Assembly (NCBI RefSeq): GCF_029846715.1
Contig: NZ_JARVWW010000003.1
Location: forward strand, 62,001 to 126,000
DNA: 64,000 bases
Reading direction: 5' to 3'
Origin: Bradyrhizobium nivariense
GTDB lineage: Bacteria; Pseudomonadota; Alphaproteobacteria; Rhizobiales; Xanthobacteraceae
Made by a program: the position numbers and the translations under genes. The notes under the pieces are model-generated. The model did not search any database, was not told where the DNA came from, and saw only the letters and a list, made by a program, of their open reading frames with translations. Below are positions 9,226-20,113 of this stretch, in pieces. How positions within the stretch are numbered: the first letter of the stretch is position 1; every line of letters begins with the position of its first letter.

Positions 9226-10155
9226 GTGCCGATGCTCTCCTTCCTGTTCCGCCGCCTCCTGCAGACCATTCCGACCGTGCTCGCCGTCGTGCTGCTGGTG
9301 TTCGTGCTGTTCAGCGTCGTTCCCGGCAGCATCGTCTCGTCCATGAGCGACGACAGCGATCCGCAGGTCGAGCTGCGCATGAAGAAGCAGCTCGGCCTCG
9401 ACGATCCCGTCTATGTGCGCTTCGGCGTCTACATCGCCAAGCTCGTAACAGGTGATTTCGGAACGTCGTTCCGGACCCGCGAGCCGGTCACGACCATGAT
9501 CGCCAAGCGGATATGGCCGACGCTGCAACTCATCTTCGCCGCCATGGCGTTTTCCGTCGTGATCGGTGTTCCCCTGGGTTTCATCGCCGCGCTGAAGCCC
9601 GGCGGCATTGTCGACACGCTGGCGATGGTCGTAGCGGTCTCGGGCCTCTCGATTGCCAAATTCTGGCTCGGACTGGTGCTGATGTACTTCTTTGCCTTGA
9701 AACTCGGCTGGCTGCCGAGTTTTGGCTATGGCGATGGGGGACTGAAATATCTGATCCTGCCTGCCGTGACGCTCGGCGTCTCGCCGATGGCGCTGTTCGC
9801 CCGGACGACCCGCGCTGCGGTCCTCGAGATCATGACCGCAGATTTCGTCCGCACCGCGCGCTCGAAGGGCATGAGCGAGACAAGGGTCGTGAAGTGGCAC
9901 GTGATGCGCAACGCGCTTGTCATCATTCTCACCACCGTCGGCCTGCAGTTCGGCGCATTGATGGGGCAGGCGGTCGTCGTCGAGAAATTGTACTCCTGGC
10001 CGGGCATCGGCTCGCTGCTGGTCGACAGTGTCCTGCAGCGCGACATTCCGGCCGTCCAGGGCTCCATTCTCGTGGTGGTGCTGGCCTTTCTCGCCATCAA
10101 TCTGCTGATCGACCTGCTCTACGGCGTAATCGATCCCAGGATCAGATACGCATGA
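9226..10155 (+). CDS. Peptide ABC transporter permease (DppB-like)
   Basis: Inner-membrane permease of the oligopeptide/nickel family with about six transmembrane segments. It starts LSFLFRRLLQTIPTV, a hallmark of the DppB/OppB group, and carries the cytoplasmic coupling helix DFVRTARSKGMSETRV. GTG 9226 lies 4 bases after a GAGAGG ribosome site; ATG 9232 is an alternative two residues in. Its stop overlaps the next permease (ATGA), so the two are translationally coupled. Confidence 0.94.
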   Translation: MPMLSFLFRRLLQTIPTVLAVVLLVFVLFSVVPGSIVSSMSDDSDPQVELRMKKQLGLDDPVYVRFGVYIAKLVTGDFGTSFRTREPVTTMIAKRIWPTLQLIFAAMAFSVVIGVPLGFIAALKPGGIVDTLAMVVAVSGLSIAKFWLGLVLMYFFALKLGWLPSFGYGDGGLKYLILPAVTLGVSPMALFARTTRAAVLEIMTADFVRTARSKGMSETRVVKWHVMRNALVIILTTVGLQFGALMGQAVVVEKLYSWPGIGSLLVDSVLQRDIPAVQGSILVVVLAFLAINLLIDLLYGVIDPRIRYA

Positions 10156-10969
10156 AGCTGCGCGCCAATCTCATCATCGGCGGCGCGCTGTTCGCGCTCG
10201 CGATCCTGGTCGGCCTGCTCGCGCCCTGGCTGGCGCATACCGATCCTGTCCTGGACGCCAATCTGCTGAACGCGGAGGAGCCTCCGAGCTGGACCTGGTG
10301 GTTCGGCACCGACGACCAGGGCCGCGACATCTATTCCCGCGTCGTCTACGGCGCCCGCGTCTCGCTGACGGTCGGCATCGTCTCGCAGCTCATCAACAGC
10401 GTCATCGGCGTCGCGCTGGGCCTGAGCGCCGGCTATTGGGGCGGCTGGTGGGACGATGTCGTCAACGGCCTGACCAACGTCATGCTCGCGATCCCATCGC
10501 TGATCTTTGCGCTGGCCATCATGGCGGTGCTTGGTCCCGGCCTGACCAGCCTGCTGATCGCACTCGGCTTGACCAACTGGTCTTTCACGTGCCGGATCGC
10601 ACGGGCGTCTGCGCTGTCGCTCAGGAGTCAGGGCTATGTGCAGGCGGCAACCGTGCTCGGCTACGGCGATTTGCGCATCATGATCACGCAGCTGCTGCCG
10701 AACATGCTCGGACCGATCGTCGTCATCGGCACGCTCGGCATGGGCAGCGCGGTCCTGTCCGAAGCCGCATTGTCGTTCCTCGGCCTCGGCGTCCGGCCGC
10801 CGTTTCCGAGCTGGGGCAGCATGTTGTCGGATGCCCGCGACCAGATCACGACGGCGCCGTGGCTCTCGGTCTTTCCCGGCCTTGCCATCTTCCTGACGGT
10901 GCTCGGCCTCAATCTGCTCGGCGACGGCCTGCGCGACATTCTCGATCCTCAATCGCGGAGCCGGCGCAC

Positions 10970-10973
<4 letters not shown>
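10152..10973 (+). CDS. Peptide ABC transporter permease (DppC-like)
   Basis: Second permease of the importer, 273 aa. Features: the N-terminal anchor helix (LIIGGALFALAILVGLLAPW), the WFGTDDQGRDIYSRVVYGAR signature of the DppC/OppC group, and the coupling loop SQGYVQAATVLGYG. Start ATG 10152 overlaps the stop of the previous gene, and its own stop overlaps the next start (ATGA), so the cassette is tightly coupled. Confidence 0.94.
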
Positions 10974-11950
<977 letters not shown>

Positions 11951-11954
11951 GGGC

Positions 11955-12269
11955 AGGGCAATCGCATATGGATTTCACGAGGACCGCGCGAGCTTGCTCC
12001 GCCTCTTCCGCTTGCGGGAGAGGCCGACGCGCCCCGGGCGATGCGAAGCATCGTCCCGCGCGCGGCGGGTGAGGGCTCTCACCCCACGGGGATATCCTCC
12101 GCAATTGCCGACAATCCCAACGCGGAGACACCCCCACCCACAGCCGATGCTCCGCATCGGCGTTCTCTTAGAGAACGGCGGCCGTAGGCCGCCTTTGCCT
12201 CCCCCGCGAGCGGGAGAGGGAGCCCAGTGCCGACGCCGCCGCATCGTGCACACGATATGCGATTGCCCT
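11955..12269. mobile_element. MITE-like element with 15-bp terminal inverted repeats
   Basis: A 315-bp non-coding element bounded by perfect inverted repeats AGGGCAATCGCATAT (11955-11969) and its complement (12255-12269). Inside are several nested hairpins: CCTCTTCCGC/GCGGGAGAGG, GATGC-gaa-GCATC, CGATG-ctc-CGCATCG, CGTTCTCT/AGAGAACG and GGCGGCC-gta-GGCCGCC. No open frame resembles a transposase, so it would be non-autonomous. It sits between the two ATPase genes of one importer. No clear target-site duplication was seen. Confidence 0.75.
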
Positions 12270-12270
12270 G

Positions 12271-13299
<1,029 letters not shown>

Positions 13300-13471
13300 G
13301 ATTGAGGGCGTCTCCGTTGTGGGTCAATCGCGCCGTTCTAGTCGCCCGCTAGTCACTTCCGGTCTCACCCGATAGGCGAACGATTTTGGGAGCCCGCCCA
13401 TGGGCAATCGCGCGGGGTTGATCCTTGGGACAGTCCGATCGCTTACGCCCTATTTTCATGTGTGCTACCTA

Positions 13472-14752
13472 GACGAGCGATTCCATGAATCCGGACGTAT
13501 TGGATAGATCCTGATCTTGGAACCGAATGCATGTTGGTGGATTCCTCGCTTGTGATTGACGAGACGAGGAGTTGCATGATGGCAGGATGGCGGCGTGCGG
13601 TCGAGCTGGCGATGAACGACGAGGAGATTGCGAAGCTGACAAGTGTATCGCGTTCGCGCACGGAGCCTGCGAGCCGGGTGGAGCGAGCGCGGATGCTTCT
13701 CGCTTACCGTGAGAACCCATCGTTTTTGGCAGTGGCGCAAAGTCTTGGGGCGCATCATCAGACCGTGCAGCGCTGTGTCGAGCGAGCGATGGCTTATGGT
13801 CCGCTGGCAGCGCTGGATGACCGGCCGCGCCCAGGCAAAGAGCCGACGATCACGCCGGAGGCCAAGGCCTGGCTGGTATCTCTGGCGTGCGACAAGGCCA
13901 AGGAGCACGGCTACCCGCACGAGTTGTGGACGACGCAGCTGCTGGCGCGCCACGCGCGCGAACATGGGCCAGCGGCGGGGCACGGATGCTTGGCCAGACT
14001 GGTGCAAGGCACGGTTTGCAAGATTCTTGGCCAAGAGGAAATCAAGCCGCACAAGGTGCGCTACTACCTGGAACGCCGCGACGCTGAATTCGAGCAGAAG
14101 ATGGCAGAGGTTCTGTGCGTCTATCGCCAGGTCCAGGTTCTGAAAAAGGCCGCGGCTAAATCCAGGAAGCCGCGCAGGCGGACAGCAATCCTCTCTTATG
14201 ACGAAAAGCCGGGAATCCAGGCCATCGCGACGACGGGGCGGGATTTGCCGCCCGAGCCGGGTGTCCACGCCTGCTTCGCGCGTGACCACGAATACAGACG
14301 CCACGGCACGCTCAGTCTCCTGGCTGGAATTGATCTGCTCAGCGGCCAAGTCCATGCCCTGGTCAGAGATCGTCACCGCAGCCGCGAGTTCATCGAGTTC
14401 CTCAAACTTCTCGATGCCGCCTATCCGGCCAGCACTGCGATCAAGCTGATTCTTGACAATCATTCGGCGCACATCTCCCGAGAGACCAAAGCTTGGATCG
14501 CAACCCGACCAGCCGGCCGCTTCGAGTTCACCTTCACGCCCAAGCATGGCTCCTGGCTCAACCTCGTCGAGGGCTTCTTCTCCAAATTTGCCCGCTCCGT
14601 CCTGCGTCATATCCGGGTCGCATCGAAGCTGGAGCTCAAGGAGCGCATCATGGCCGGCATCGAGGACATCAATCGTCATCCCGTCATTCACACTTGGTCC
14701 TATAAACTCGCGGAGGCCGCCTGATATGATTCAAACCAAGAAAACGATGACC
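13472..14752 (+). mobile_element. IS630-family insertion sequence (boundaries inferred)
   Basis: About 1.28 kb containing one transposase gene and flanked on both sides by CTAG (13469-13472 and 14752-14755). IS630 elements insert at TA, often within CTAG, and duplicate the TA. The two ends show only weak inverted similarity (a CG-rich start and a shared TGAATC further in), so the exact tips are uncertain. Confidence 0.6.
13576..14724 (+). CDS. IS630-family transposase
   Basis: 382 aa from ATG 13576, which follows GACGAGGAG. An N-terminal helix-turn-helix (SLGAHHQTVQRCVERAM) and a second DNA-binding region precede a DDE catalytic domain: ILSYDEKPGIQA (first Asp), IKLILDNHSAH (second Asp), HGSWLNLVEGFFS (Glu). 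All three catalytic residues are present and the frame is intact, so the copy may be active. An upstream ATG at 13531 would add 15 residues. Confidence 0.93.
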   Translation: MMAGWRRAVELAMNDEEIAKLTSVSRSRTEPASRVERARMLLAYRENPSFLAVAQSLGAHHQTVQRCVERAMAYGPLAALDDRPRPGKEPTITPEAKAWLVSLACDKAKEHGYPHELWTTQLLARHAREHGPAAGHGCLARLVQGTVCKILGQEEIKPHKVRYYLERRDAEFEQKMAEVLCVYRQVQVLKKAAAKSRKPRRRTAILSYDEKPGIQAIATTGRDLPPEPGVHACFARDHEYRRHGTLSLLAGIDLLSGQVHALVRDRHRSREFIEFLKLLDAAYPASTAIKLILDNHSAHISRETKAWIATRPAGRFEFTFTPKHGSWLNLVEGFFSKFARSVLRHIRVASKLELKERIMAGIEDINRHPVIHTWSYKLAEAA

Positions 14753-14783
14753 TAGTTGGGTAACAACATGGGAGAGGCAGATC

Positions 14784-15002
14784 ATGACCGACGATCAGAT
14801 CAATCTCGTCGTTCAGCACCTTTGCGAGCACTTGCACTTGACGCTCCGATTGAAGGGTAGCGAGGCACATCCACCAAACGCGAAGGATATTGGATTCGAT
14901 CCGGCCGCTGTAAGAACTGTATTGCTGACTTGCTTGCGTTCGGCGGGTGTCACGATGCACCACAAGGCGGTCGGGGAGAGCGAAGAGCCGCCGTGGTCGT
15001 AA
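14784..15002 (+). CDS. Small hypothetical protein
   Basis: 72 aa, not recognised. It has a good ribosome site (GGGAGAGGCAG) before ATG 14784. The sequence is mostly polar, with an amphipathic N-terminal half (DDQINLVVQHLCEHLHLTL) and no membrane segment. It lies 31 bases beyond the right flank of the IS630 element. Its reality rests only on the start context and plausible composition. Confidence 0.4.
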   Translation: MTDDQINLVVQHLCEHLHLTLRLKGSEAHPPNAKDIGFDPAAVRTVLLTCLRSAGVTMHHKAVGESEEPPWS

Positions 15003-15353
15003 CCGCAAAACGCGGGACAGAAGCCCCGCGCGAATGTCTCAGTTGGGTCAGCAGCCGAAGGCCGAAATCTGCTGACAATGGGGCGTGCCCGACTAAGGAC
15101 TTTGAAAATCTTCCAGCAGAATTACTTGAGCAATTGCCGCTTGTCCGCCGGCAAATCAGACCCGCCAAAGCAATATTTCTCGTCGCATGGTTGGCGGCCT
15201 TCGTCCTAATTGCTTCGGCCCCTTTCAGGCCACCCCATCACTAACTTGGCGCTCCCCCGGCACGCGATCGGCGCCATGATGGAATTGTGCCGGTGCCTTG
15301 CCCGAGGTATCAAACGTCGTCGCGGCGAGACTATCAATTGCCGGTCGGGCCCA
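15003..15353. other. Intergenic region without a supportable gene
   Basis: About 350 bases between the small hypothetical gene and the convergent LysR-type gene. An open frame runs through 14930-15244 on the plus strand, and its translation ends in a hydrophobic stretch (AIFLVAWLAAFVLIAS). It has no convincing start and overlaps the preceding gene, so it is left uncalled; it may be debris linked to the nearby insertion. Confidence 0.5.
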
Positions 15354-15974
15354 TCATCTGCTGCCGACCAGACGAGGGCGGCGGTCCGCCAACCGGTTCT
15401 CGGCCGGCAGGGCGCGCAGCCAGTCGCGAAAACTGACGATCTCGGGGCAATCCGCGGTGCCTTCAGGCGCAATCAGCCAATCACCGGGGCCCGATCCCTC
15501 ATTGACACGGTCGCAGCGATAGCCCGGATGGTGGCCGAGACCGCGGGCGATCAGCAGGTCGACCTTGCCCTCGACCAATTCGTGCAGGCCGGCGGGCTGC
15601 AGCACGCGCAAACCGATCCCCGCATGCGCGCTGCGAAACGCCGCCAGATCGAGGCGGCGCAGGTCGAAGCTGCCATGGACCCCCAATTGCAGCAGCACCG
15701 CACCTGCCGGTTTCAATCGCGAGGTCGCTTCCGCAATGTGGCGAAAGCCTTCAGAGACCCCGGGCAGATAGGCCTGACCGGCCGCAGTCAGGATGAGCTG
15801 CTTATGTAGCCGCTCGAACAGCTGCACGCCGAGGCGCGCCTCCAGCGCTTTCACCTGCTGCCCAATGGCGGCGGGGGTCACGTGCAGCTCGTGCGCGGCG
15901 AGCTTGAAGCTGAGATGCCGGGAAGCGGCCTCGAAGGCGCGGAGCGCGTTGAGTGGTGGAAGGATGTAGGTCAT
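15354..15974 (-). CDS. LysR-family regulator, internally shortened
   Basis: GcvA-like LysR protein of only 206 aa, against about 300 for the family. The HTH is complete (LNALRAFEAASRHLSFKLAA, then HVTPAAIGQQVKALE). The effector domain starts normally and reaches VDLLIARGLGHHPGYRCDRV, but then passes at once to the usual C-terminal block ending EIVSFRDWLRALPAENR. Roughly 90 residues of the ligand domain are missing with the frame kept. It is divergent from ridA. It may bind DNA without sensing ligand, or be a decaying gene. The start is chosen at the Met before TYILPPLNALR. Confidence 0.8.
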   Translation of the reverse strand: MTYILPPLNALRAFEAASRHLSFKLAAHELHVTPAAIGQQVKALEARLGVQLFERLHKQLILTAAGQAYLPGVSEGFRHIAEATSRLKPAGAVLLQLGVHGSFDLRRLDLAAFRSAHAGIGLRVLQPAGLHELVEGKVDLLIARGLGHHPGYRCDRVNEGSGPGDWLIAPEGTADCPEIVSFRDWLRALPAENRLADRRPRLVGSR

Positions 15975-16102
15975 CGCGCACCATTTTGACACTGACGGGC
16001 CGTGGCCTTGCAATAGATTTTCTTGCGCTGAGCCGCAGCAATGATGCTTTGCGAAGCCGTGACGTCGCCGGATACGGTCGATCCGCAATCCGGAGAAACC
16101 CT

Positions 16103-16495
16103 ATGCCCCCAGCTCACCTCGTCAGCCACAATCCCGCAACGGTCCACGCTCCCGCCGGCGGCTACAGCATGGGACTTGAACTGACGCAGCATCGCCGCCT
16201 GTTGTTCATCAGCGGCCAGGTGCCCGAGAGATCCGACGGCACCGTGCCCGAAGGTTTTGAGGCGCAGTGCGAGCAGGCCTGGCGCAACGTGATGGAGGTG
16301 CTCGCCGCCGCCGGCCTTGGCGTCGAGCATCTGGTCAAGGTCAACACGTTCCTGACCGACCGCAATCAACTCGTGACCAACCGCACCATCCGTCGCGCGA
16401 TGCTGGGGGAACACCAGCCCGCGCTGACGGTCGTGATCGCCGAGACCGTCGACAGCAAATGGCTGCTGGAGATCGAGGCGATCGCCGCGGAATGA
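16103..16495 (+). CDS. RidA/YjgF-family enamine/imine deaminase-like protein
   Basis: 130 aa, typical Rid length. Rid proteins hydrolyse reactive enamines and imines such as 2-aminoacrylate. Visible features: LLFISGQVPERSDGTVP, the QCEQAWRNVMEVLAAAG helix, VKVNTFLTDRNQ, and a C-terminal WLLEIEAIA. The active-site Arg typical of true RidA (near IR in IRRAM) is hard to place, so a RidA-subfamily protein of other specificity is possible. GGAGAAACC precedes ATG 16103. It is divergent from the LysR gene and followed 47 bases later by an ATC-hydrolase-like gene. Confidence 0.88.
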   Translation: MPPAHLVSHNPATVHAPAGGYSMGLELTQHRRLLFISGQVPERSDGTVPEGFEAQCEQAWRNVMEVLAAAGLGVEHLVKVNTFLTDRNQLVTNRTIRRAMLGEHQPALTVVIAETVDSKWLLEIEAIAAE

Positions 16496-16542
16496 AACCG
16501 GCTTCGCCGACCTTGCAATGAGCCGATGATATCAGGTGTCCA

Positions 16543-17232
16543 ATGGCTGCGAACATTCATCCTTTCTACGAGACGCATCGGGGCATTATGGAAGCCGCCA
16601 TGCGCGATCGGCTCGACCTTGCTGATGCGATGTTGCGCGAGCGCGCGCATCTCACCGGCATCGACGGGATCAGGCGGGAGGTGATGGACGAGTTCGAAAT
16701 CGTGCTCGCCCAAATGCCCTATGTCGGTGGCGCGGCAAGCCGCATGAGCGATTTCTTCATGCGTCTCTTGGGCTTCATGGCCATCAGCCGGGTGCTGCGG
16801 CGGCACGGCGTGCCGCTGCCTGTGATCGGCGAGATCGAGCGGGAAACCTACAAGGCGCAATTGCTCACTGTATCAGAAGCGGAGCGTCTCGCCTCGGGGC
16901 GTCAATTCATGTCGCCAGAGAACCAGGCTCTGCTGCGCGAGCAGGCGGCAGAAAGCATTACTGAAAGCCATCAGAAGGATTTTCCGGAAGATTTCGTCTA
17001 CGATTTCGTCGAGCCTGATACGGGCGACAGCTTTGAATTTGGCATCAACTACAAGGCTTGCGGCTTCTGCAAACTCGCGGCGCGCCATGGCGACAAGGAT
17101 ATTCTGCCGAACATCTGCGGGCTCGATTTCGTCGCCTACGCAGCGCGAGGCATCCGCCTGGAAAGGACGCAAACGTTGGCGGGCGGTGCGAGCCACTGTA
17201 ATTTCCGGTTCTCGCGGCTGCCGCCGGACTAG
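16543..17232 (+). CDS. L-2-amino-thiazoline-4-carboxylic acid hydrolase family protein
   Basis: 229 aa. The C-terminal half has the cysteine-rich pattern of the ATC hydrolase family: YKACGFCKLAARHGDKDI, then NICGLDFVAYAARGIRLER, then TLAGGASHCNFRF. In Pseudomonas the founding enzyme opens the thiazoline ring on the route to cysteine, but many relatives have unknown substrates. The N-terminal half is helical. It probably forms an operon with the ridA-like gene, which would fit detoxification of a reactive imine product (inference). Confidence 0.8.
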   Translation: MAANIHPFYETHRGIMEAAMRDRLDLADAMLRERAHLTGIDGIRREVMDEFEIVLAQMPYVGGAASRMSDFFMRLLGFMAISRVLRRHGVPLPVIGEIERETYKAQLLTVSEAERLASGRQFMSPENQALLREQAAESITESHQKDFPEDFVYDFVEPDTGDSFEFGINYKACGFCKLAARHGDKDILPNICGLDFVAYAARGIRLERTQTLAGGASHCNFRFSRLPPD

Positions 17233-17563
17233 AACTATCACTTTGAGGTGGCCGCTTCTTCAGCGGCCCTCGAAGGGCGGTGGGCAAGCTAGCACCTCGG
17301 CCGTTCATCCTTCGAGGCTCCGCATGCAACGCGTTCGCATCGCACGCTACGCGCCTCAGGATGACGGGTCATGGTTTAGCGGTCTTGGGAGAGCTGCACG
17401 GGCGCGCCGGCCGCCATAGTGACATCATGCTCCTGTTTTGCCCGACGGGTCAAATGCCGGCGCGGTCGCGCTCACGCAATCGCGGGTTTGGTAAGCGGCT
17501 GAACTTCCTCACAGTTTCTACTGTGCATGGGGTTGTTTTCGCGTTTTTTGTTTTGAGGGCGGT
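17233..17563. repeat. Intergenic region made of dispersed repeats
   Basis: 331 bases between convergent genes, without a supportable gene. It contains an imperfect long-arm palindrome at 17301-17367 (arms CCGTTCATCCTTCGAGG and CCTCAGGATGACGG) and a separate 31-bp element at 17519-17549 listed on its own. A TTTTGCCCGACGGGTCAAA segment (from about 17434) is itself partly palindromic. This mosaic structure resembles other Bradyrhizobium intergenic regions. Confidence 0.6.
17519..17549 (-). repeat. 31-bp post-stop element, copy 1
   Basis: Identical over 31 bases to 35889-35919 in the opposite orientation. On the minus strand it begins AAAAAACGCGAAAACAACCC and lies 14 bases after the stop codon of the sugar permease, in sense with that transcript. 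Copy 2 directly follows lolD, also in sense. A role at mRNA 3' ends is inferred from this shared placement. Confidence 0.8.
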
Positions 17564-18592
17564 CTACTCCACCGCCTTCTCCCTCAGCCGCTGCGCGTAG
17601 ACATTGATGACCAGCGCCGCCAGCAGGATCAGGCCGCGGATCAGGATCTTCAAAAAGCTGTCGATGTTGACGTGGTCGAGGCCGTTATTGAGAACACCGA
17701 GAACGAAGAGCCCGACGATGGTGTTGCCGATGCCGCCGCGGCCGCCGAACAGGCTGGTGCCGCCGACCACGACGGCGGCGATGGAATCGAGCAGATAGGT
17801 GTCGAACTCGTTCTGCTGCGCGCTGCCGAAATGGGCGACGCCGAGCATGCCGCCGATGCCGGAGCACACCGCCGAGATCACCATCACCGCGCCGAGAATG
17901 AGCTTGACGTTGAGGCCGGAATATTCGGCCGCCTCGCGGTTGCCGCCGACCATGTAGACGTAGCGGCCGAAGCGCGTATAGGTCAGCACCAGGTGGCCGC
18001 CGAGCAGCATGATGGCGGCGACGATGACAATCCAGGGAATGCCACCGATCGAGCCCGAGCCGAGCGTGGTGATCAGGCCGGGCACCTTGTAGGCGATCTG
18101 GCCGCGCACCAGCAGCGCCGAGATGCCGGCTGCGATCTGCATCATCGCCAGCGTCATGATGAAGGAGGGGATGCCGATCACGGTCAGCCCCAGCGCATTG
18201 ACGAGGCCGAGCAACGCGCAGAGCAGGATGGCCAGCAGGATCGCGGCGGCGCCGGGCAGGGGAATGTTGGGAATGTTGACGTAGGATTCCTGGAGCGTGA
18301 AGTAGGCGACCGCGATGCCCGTGACGTTGGCGATGCTGGCGATCGAGAGGTCGATCTCGGCGCAGAGGATCACGAAGGTGAGGCCGACGGCGATGATTCC
18401 TGTGACCGACACCTGCGTCAGGATGTTGCCGAGATTGTCCAGTGTCGCGAAGGAAGGGCTGGCGAGGGCAAAGAAGCCGGACAGGAAGATCAGGGTGAGG
18501 AACGGGGCGATGTTGCGCATCTGCGAGCGCAGGAAGGGCCCAAGGCCCCGCGCTCGCTGACCTGTCGCCAAAGCCGTCTCACTGCTCACCAT
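17564..18592 (-). CDS. Sugar ABC transporter permease (RbsC-like)
   Basis: 342 aa inner-membrane permease of the ribose/xylose/AraH family. Hydrophobic segments run throughout, with the family motifs EIDLSIASIANVTG, IPSFIMTLAMM, and GGTSLFGGRGGIGNTIVG near residue 280. It is the third gene of a leftward operon after the binding protein and ATPase, 12 bases downstream of the latter. The sugar cannot be told from sequence. Confidence 0.93.
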   Translation of the reverse strand: MVSSETALATGQRARGLGPFLRSQMRNIAPFLTLIFLSGFFALASPSFATLDNLGNILTQVSVTGIIAVGLTFVILCAEIDLSIASIANVTGIAVAYFTLQESYVNIPNIPLPGAAAILLAILLCALLGLVNALGLTVIGIPSFIMTLAMMQIAAGISALLVRGQIAYKVPGLITTLGSGSIGGIPWIVIVAAIMLLGGHLVLTYTRFGRYVYMVGGNREAAEYSGLNVKLILGAVMVISAVCSGIGGMLGVAHFGSAQQNEFDTYLLDSIAAVVVGGTSLFGGRGGIGNTIVGLFVLGVLNNGLDHVNIDSFLKILIRGLILLAALVINVYAQRLREKAVE

Positions 18593-18604
18593 GGTGCTTC
18601 TCCG

Positions 18605-20107
18605 TCACGCCGCTTCCAGCAGGCGGTCCTTGCTGACCGGCTCGTTCTTGAATTCCCGCACCAATGCGCCGCGCTTGAGCACGAGGATGCGGTCGGCCAG
18701 CGACAGCACCGTTTCAGGCTCGGTCGACAGCACGATGATCGCGAGCCCCCTGGCGCGGAGATCGCGGACGATGTTGATGACGTCGTTCTTGGCGCCGACA
18801 TCCATGCCGCGGGTCGGCTCGCACAGCACCAGCAGTTTTGGCGGATAGGTCAGCCATTTCGCCAGCGCGACCTTCTGCTGGTTGCCGCCGGAGAGCATGC
18901 CGAGATCGAGGCCGACTACCGGCGGCCTGATCTGCAACTGCTCGACCTGGCGCTGGGCGATGTCGCGCTCCTGCGCCGGCTTGAGCAGCAGCGCCGAGAT
19001 GCGATCGAGAATGCTGATCGAGATGTTCTTGTAGACCGGCTCCTGGTGAAACAGCATGTCGCGCCGGCTCTCCGGCACCAGCGCCACGCCGGCCCGCCGC
19101 GCCGCGGCCGTGCTGGCGAAGGTTTTGGCCTTGCCCTCGACCGCGAGCGTGCCGCCGTCCGGCTTCAGCTTGCCGAACAGGATGCGCGACAGCTCCTGCT
19201 GGCCGCAGCCCATGAAACCGTAGATGCCGAGCACTTCGCCGGCGCGGGCCTCGAAGGAGATGTCCTTCAGGCTGCGGGCCAGCGACAGCTGGTCGACTTT
19301 CAGGACCACCGAGCTGTCGCTCGGCCGTGGCAGCATCAGATCGTCGCTATAGCTGTGCTCGAGCGCTTCGCCGCCGCGGCCGATCATGGCCTCGATCAGC
19401 GCGCCCTTGCTGGTCGCAGCACTTGCTGTTTCCGCGACCTTGCGTCCGTTGCGGAACACGGTCACCGTGTCGGACACGCGCAAGATGTCCTCGATGAAAT
19501 GCGAGATGAAGACGATGGCCGTGCCTTCCTCGCGCAAGCGCCGCAGCGTTGCGAACAGCCGCTCGACCTCGGGCGGGGAGAGGGCGGAGGTCGGCTCGTC
19601 CAGGATGACGATGCGCGCGCCGGAGAACAGCACGCGCGCGATCTCGATCAGCTGCTGGAGCCCGATCGGGAGGTCGCCGAGCCGCGACATCGGATCGACG
19701 TCGATGCCGAAGCGGGCGAGCTGCTCGCCGGCCTCGCGCGCCATGCGCCGCCATTGCACGAGGCCAAGCCGGTTGGTCGGCTGATTGCCCAAAAACACGT
19801 TCTCAGCGACCGTGAGGTCGGGCGCGACAGAGAGCTCCTGATGCACCATGGCGATGCCGGCGGCGTGCGCATCGCGGGCCGAGCGGAAATGCGCCTGCTG
19901 TCCGTCGATCAGGAAGCGGCCGGAGAATTCGGTGTGCACGCCGGCGATGATCTTCATCAGCGTGCTTTTTCCCGCGCCGTTCTCGCCGACGAGACCATGG
20001 ATCTCGCCGGGCGAGAGCGCAAAGTCGACACCACGAAGCGCCTCGACGCCGCCGAAGCTCTTCGTGATGCCCTGCAGTTCCACGATGGGCGAACGATCCT
20101 CTCGCAT
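18605..20107 (-). CDS. Sugar ABC transporter ATP-binding protein (RbsA-like)
   Basis: 500 aa with two fused ABC domains, as usual for ribose-type importers. The first domain has Walker A GENGAGKSTLMK, signature LPIGLQQLIEIARVL (a variant in place of LSGGQ) and Walker B IVILDEPTSAL. The second has a degenerate Walker A (GFMGCGQQELSR) but a good signature (LSGGNQQKVALAKWL), an asymmetry normal for this family. It starts 6 bases after the binding-protein stop. Confidence 0.94.
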   Translation of the reverse strand: MREDRSPIVELQGITKSFGGVEALRGVDFALSPGEIHGLVGENGAGKSTLMKIIAGVHTEFSGRFLIDGQQAHFRSARDAHAAGIAMVHQELSVAPDLTVAENVFLGNQPTNRLGLVQWRRMAREAGEQLARFGIDVDPMSRLGDLPIGLQQLIEIARVLFSGARIVILDEPTSALSPPEVERLFATLRRLREEGTAIVFISHFIEDILRVSDTVTVFRNGRKVAETASAATSKGALIEAMIGRGGEALEHSYSDDLMLPRPSDSSVVLKVDQLSLARSLKDISFEARAGEVLGIYGFMGCGQQELSRILFGKLKPDGGTLAVEGKAKTFASTAAARRAGVALVPESRRDMLFHQEPVYKNISISILDRISALLLKPAQERDIAQRQVEQLQIRPPVVGLDLGMLSGGNQQKVALAKWLTYPPKLLVLCEPTRGMDVGAKNDVINIVRDLRARGLAIIVLSTEPETVLSLADRILVLKRGALVREFKNEPVSKDRLLEAA

Positions 20108-20113
20108 GGAGGC

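Noticed and set aside
14930..15244. A 104-codon frame after the small hypothetical gene
   Set aside because: Overlaps that gene, has no start context, and only its end looks protein-like; possibly debris.
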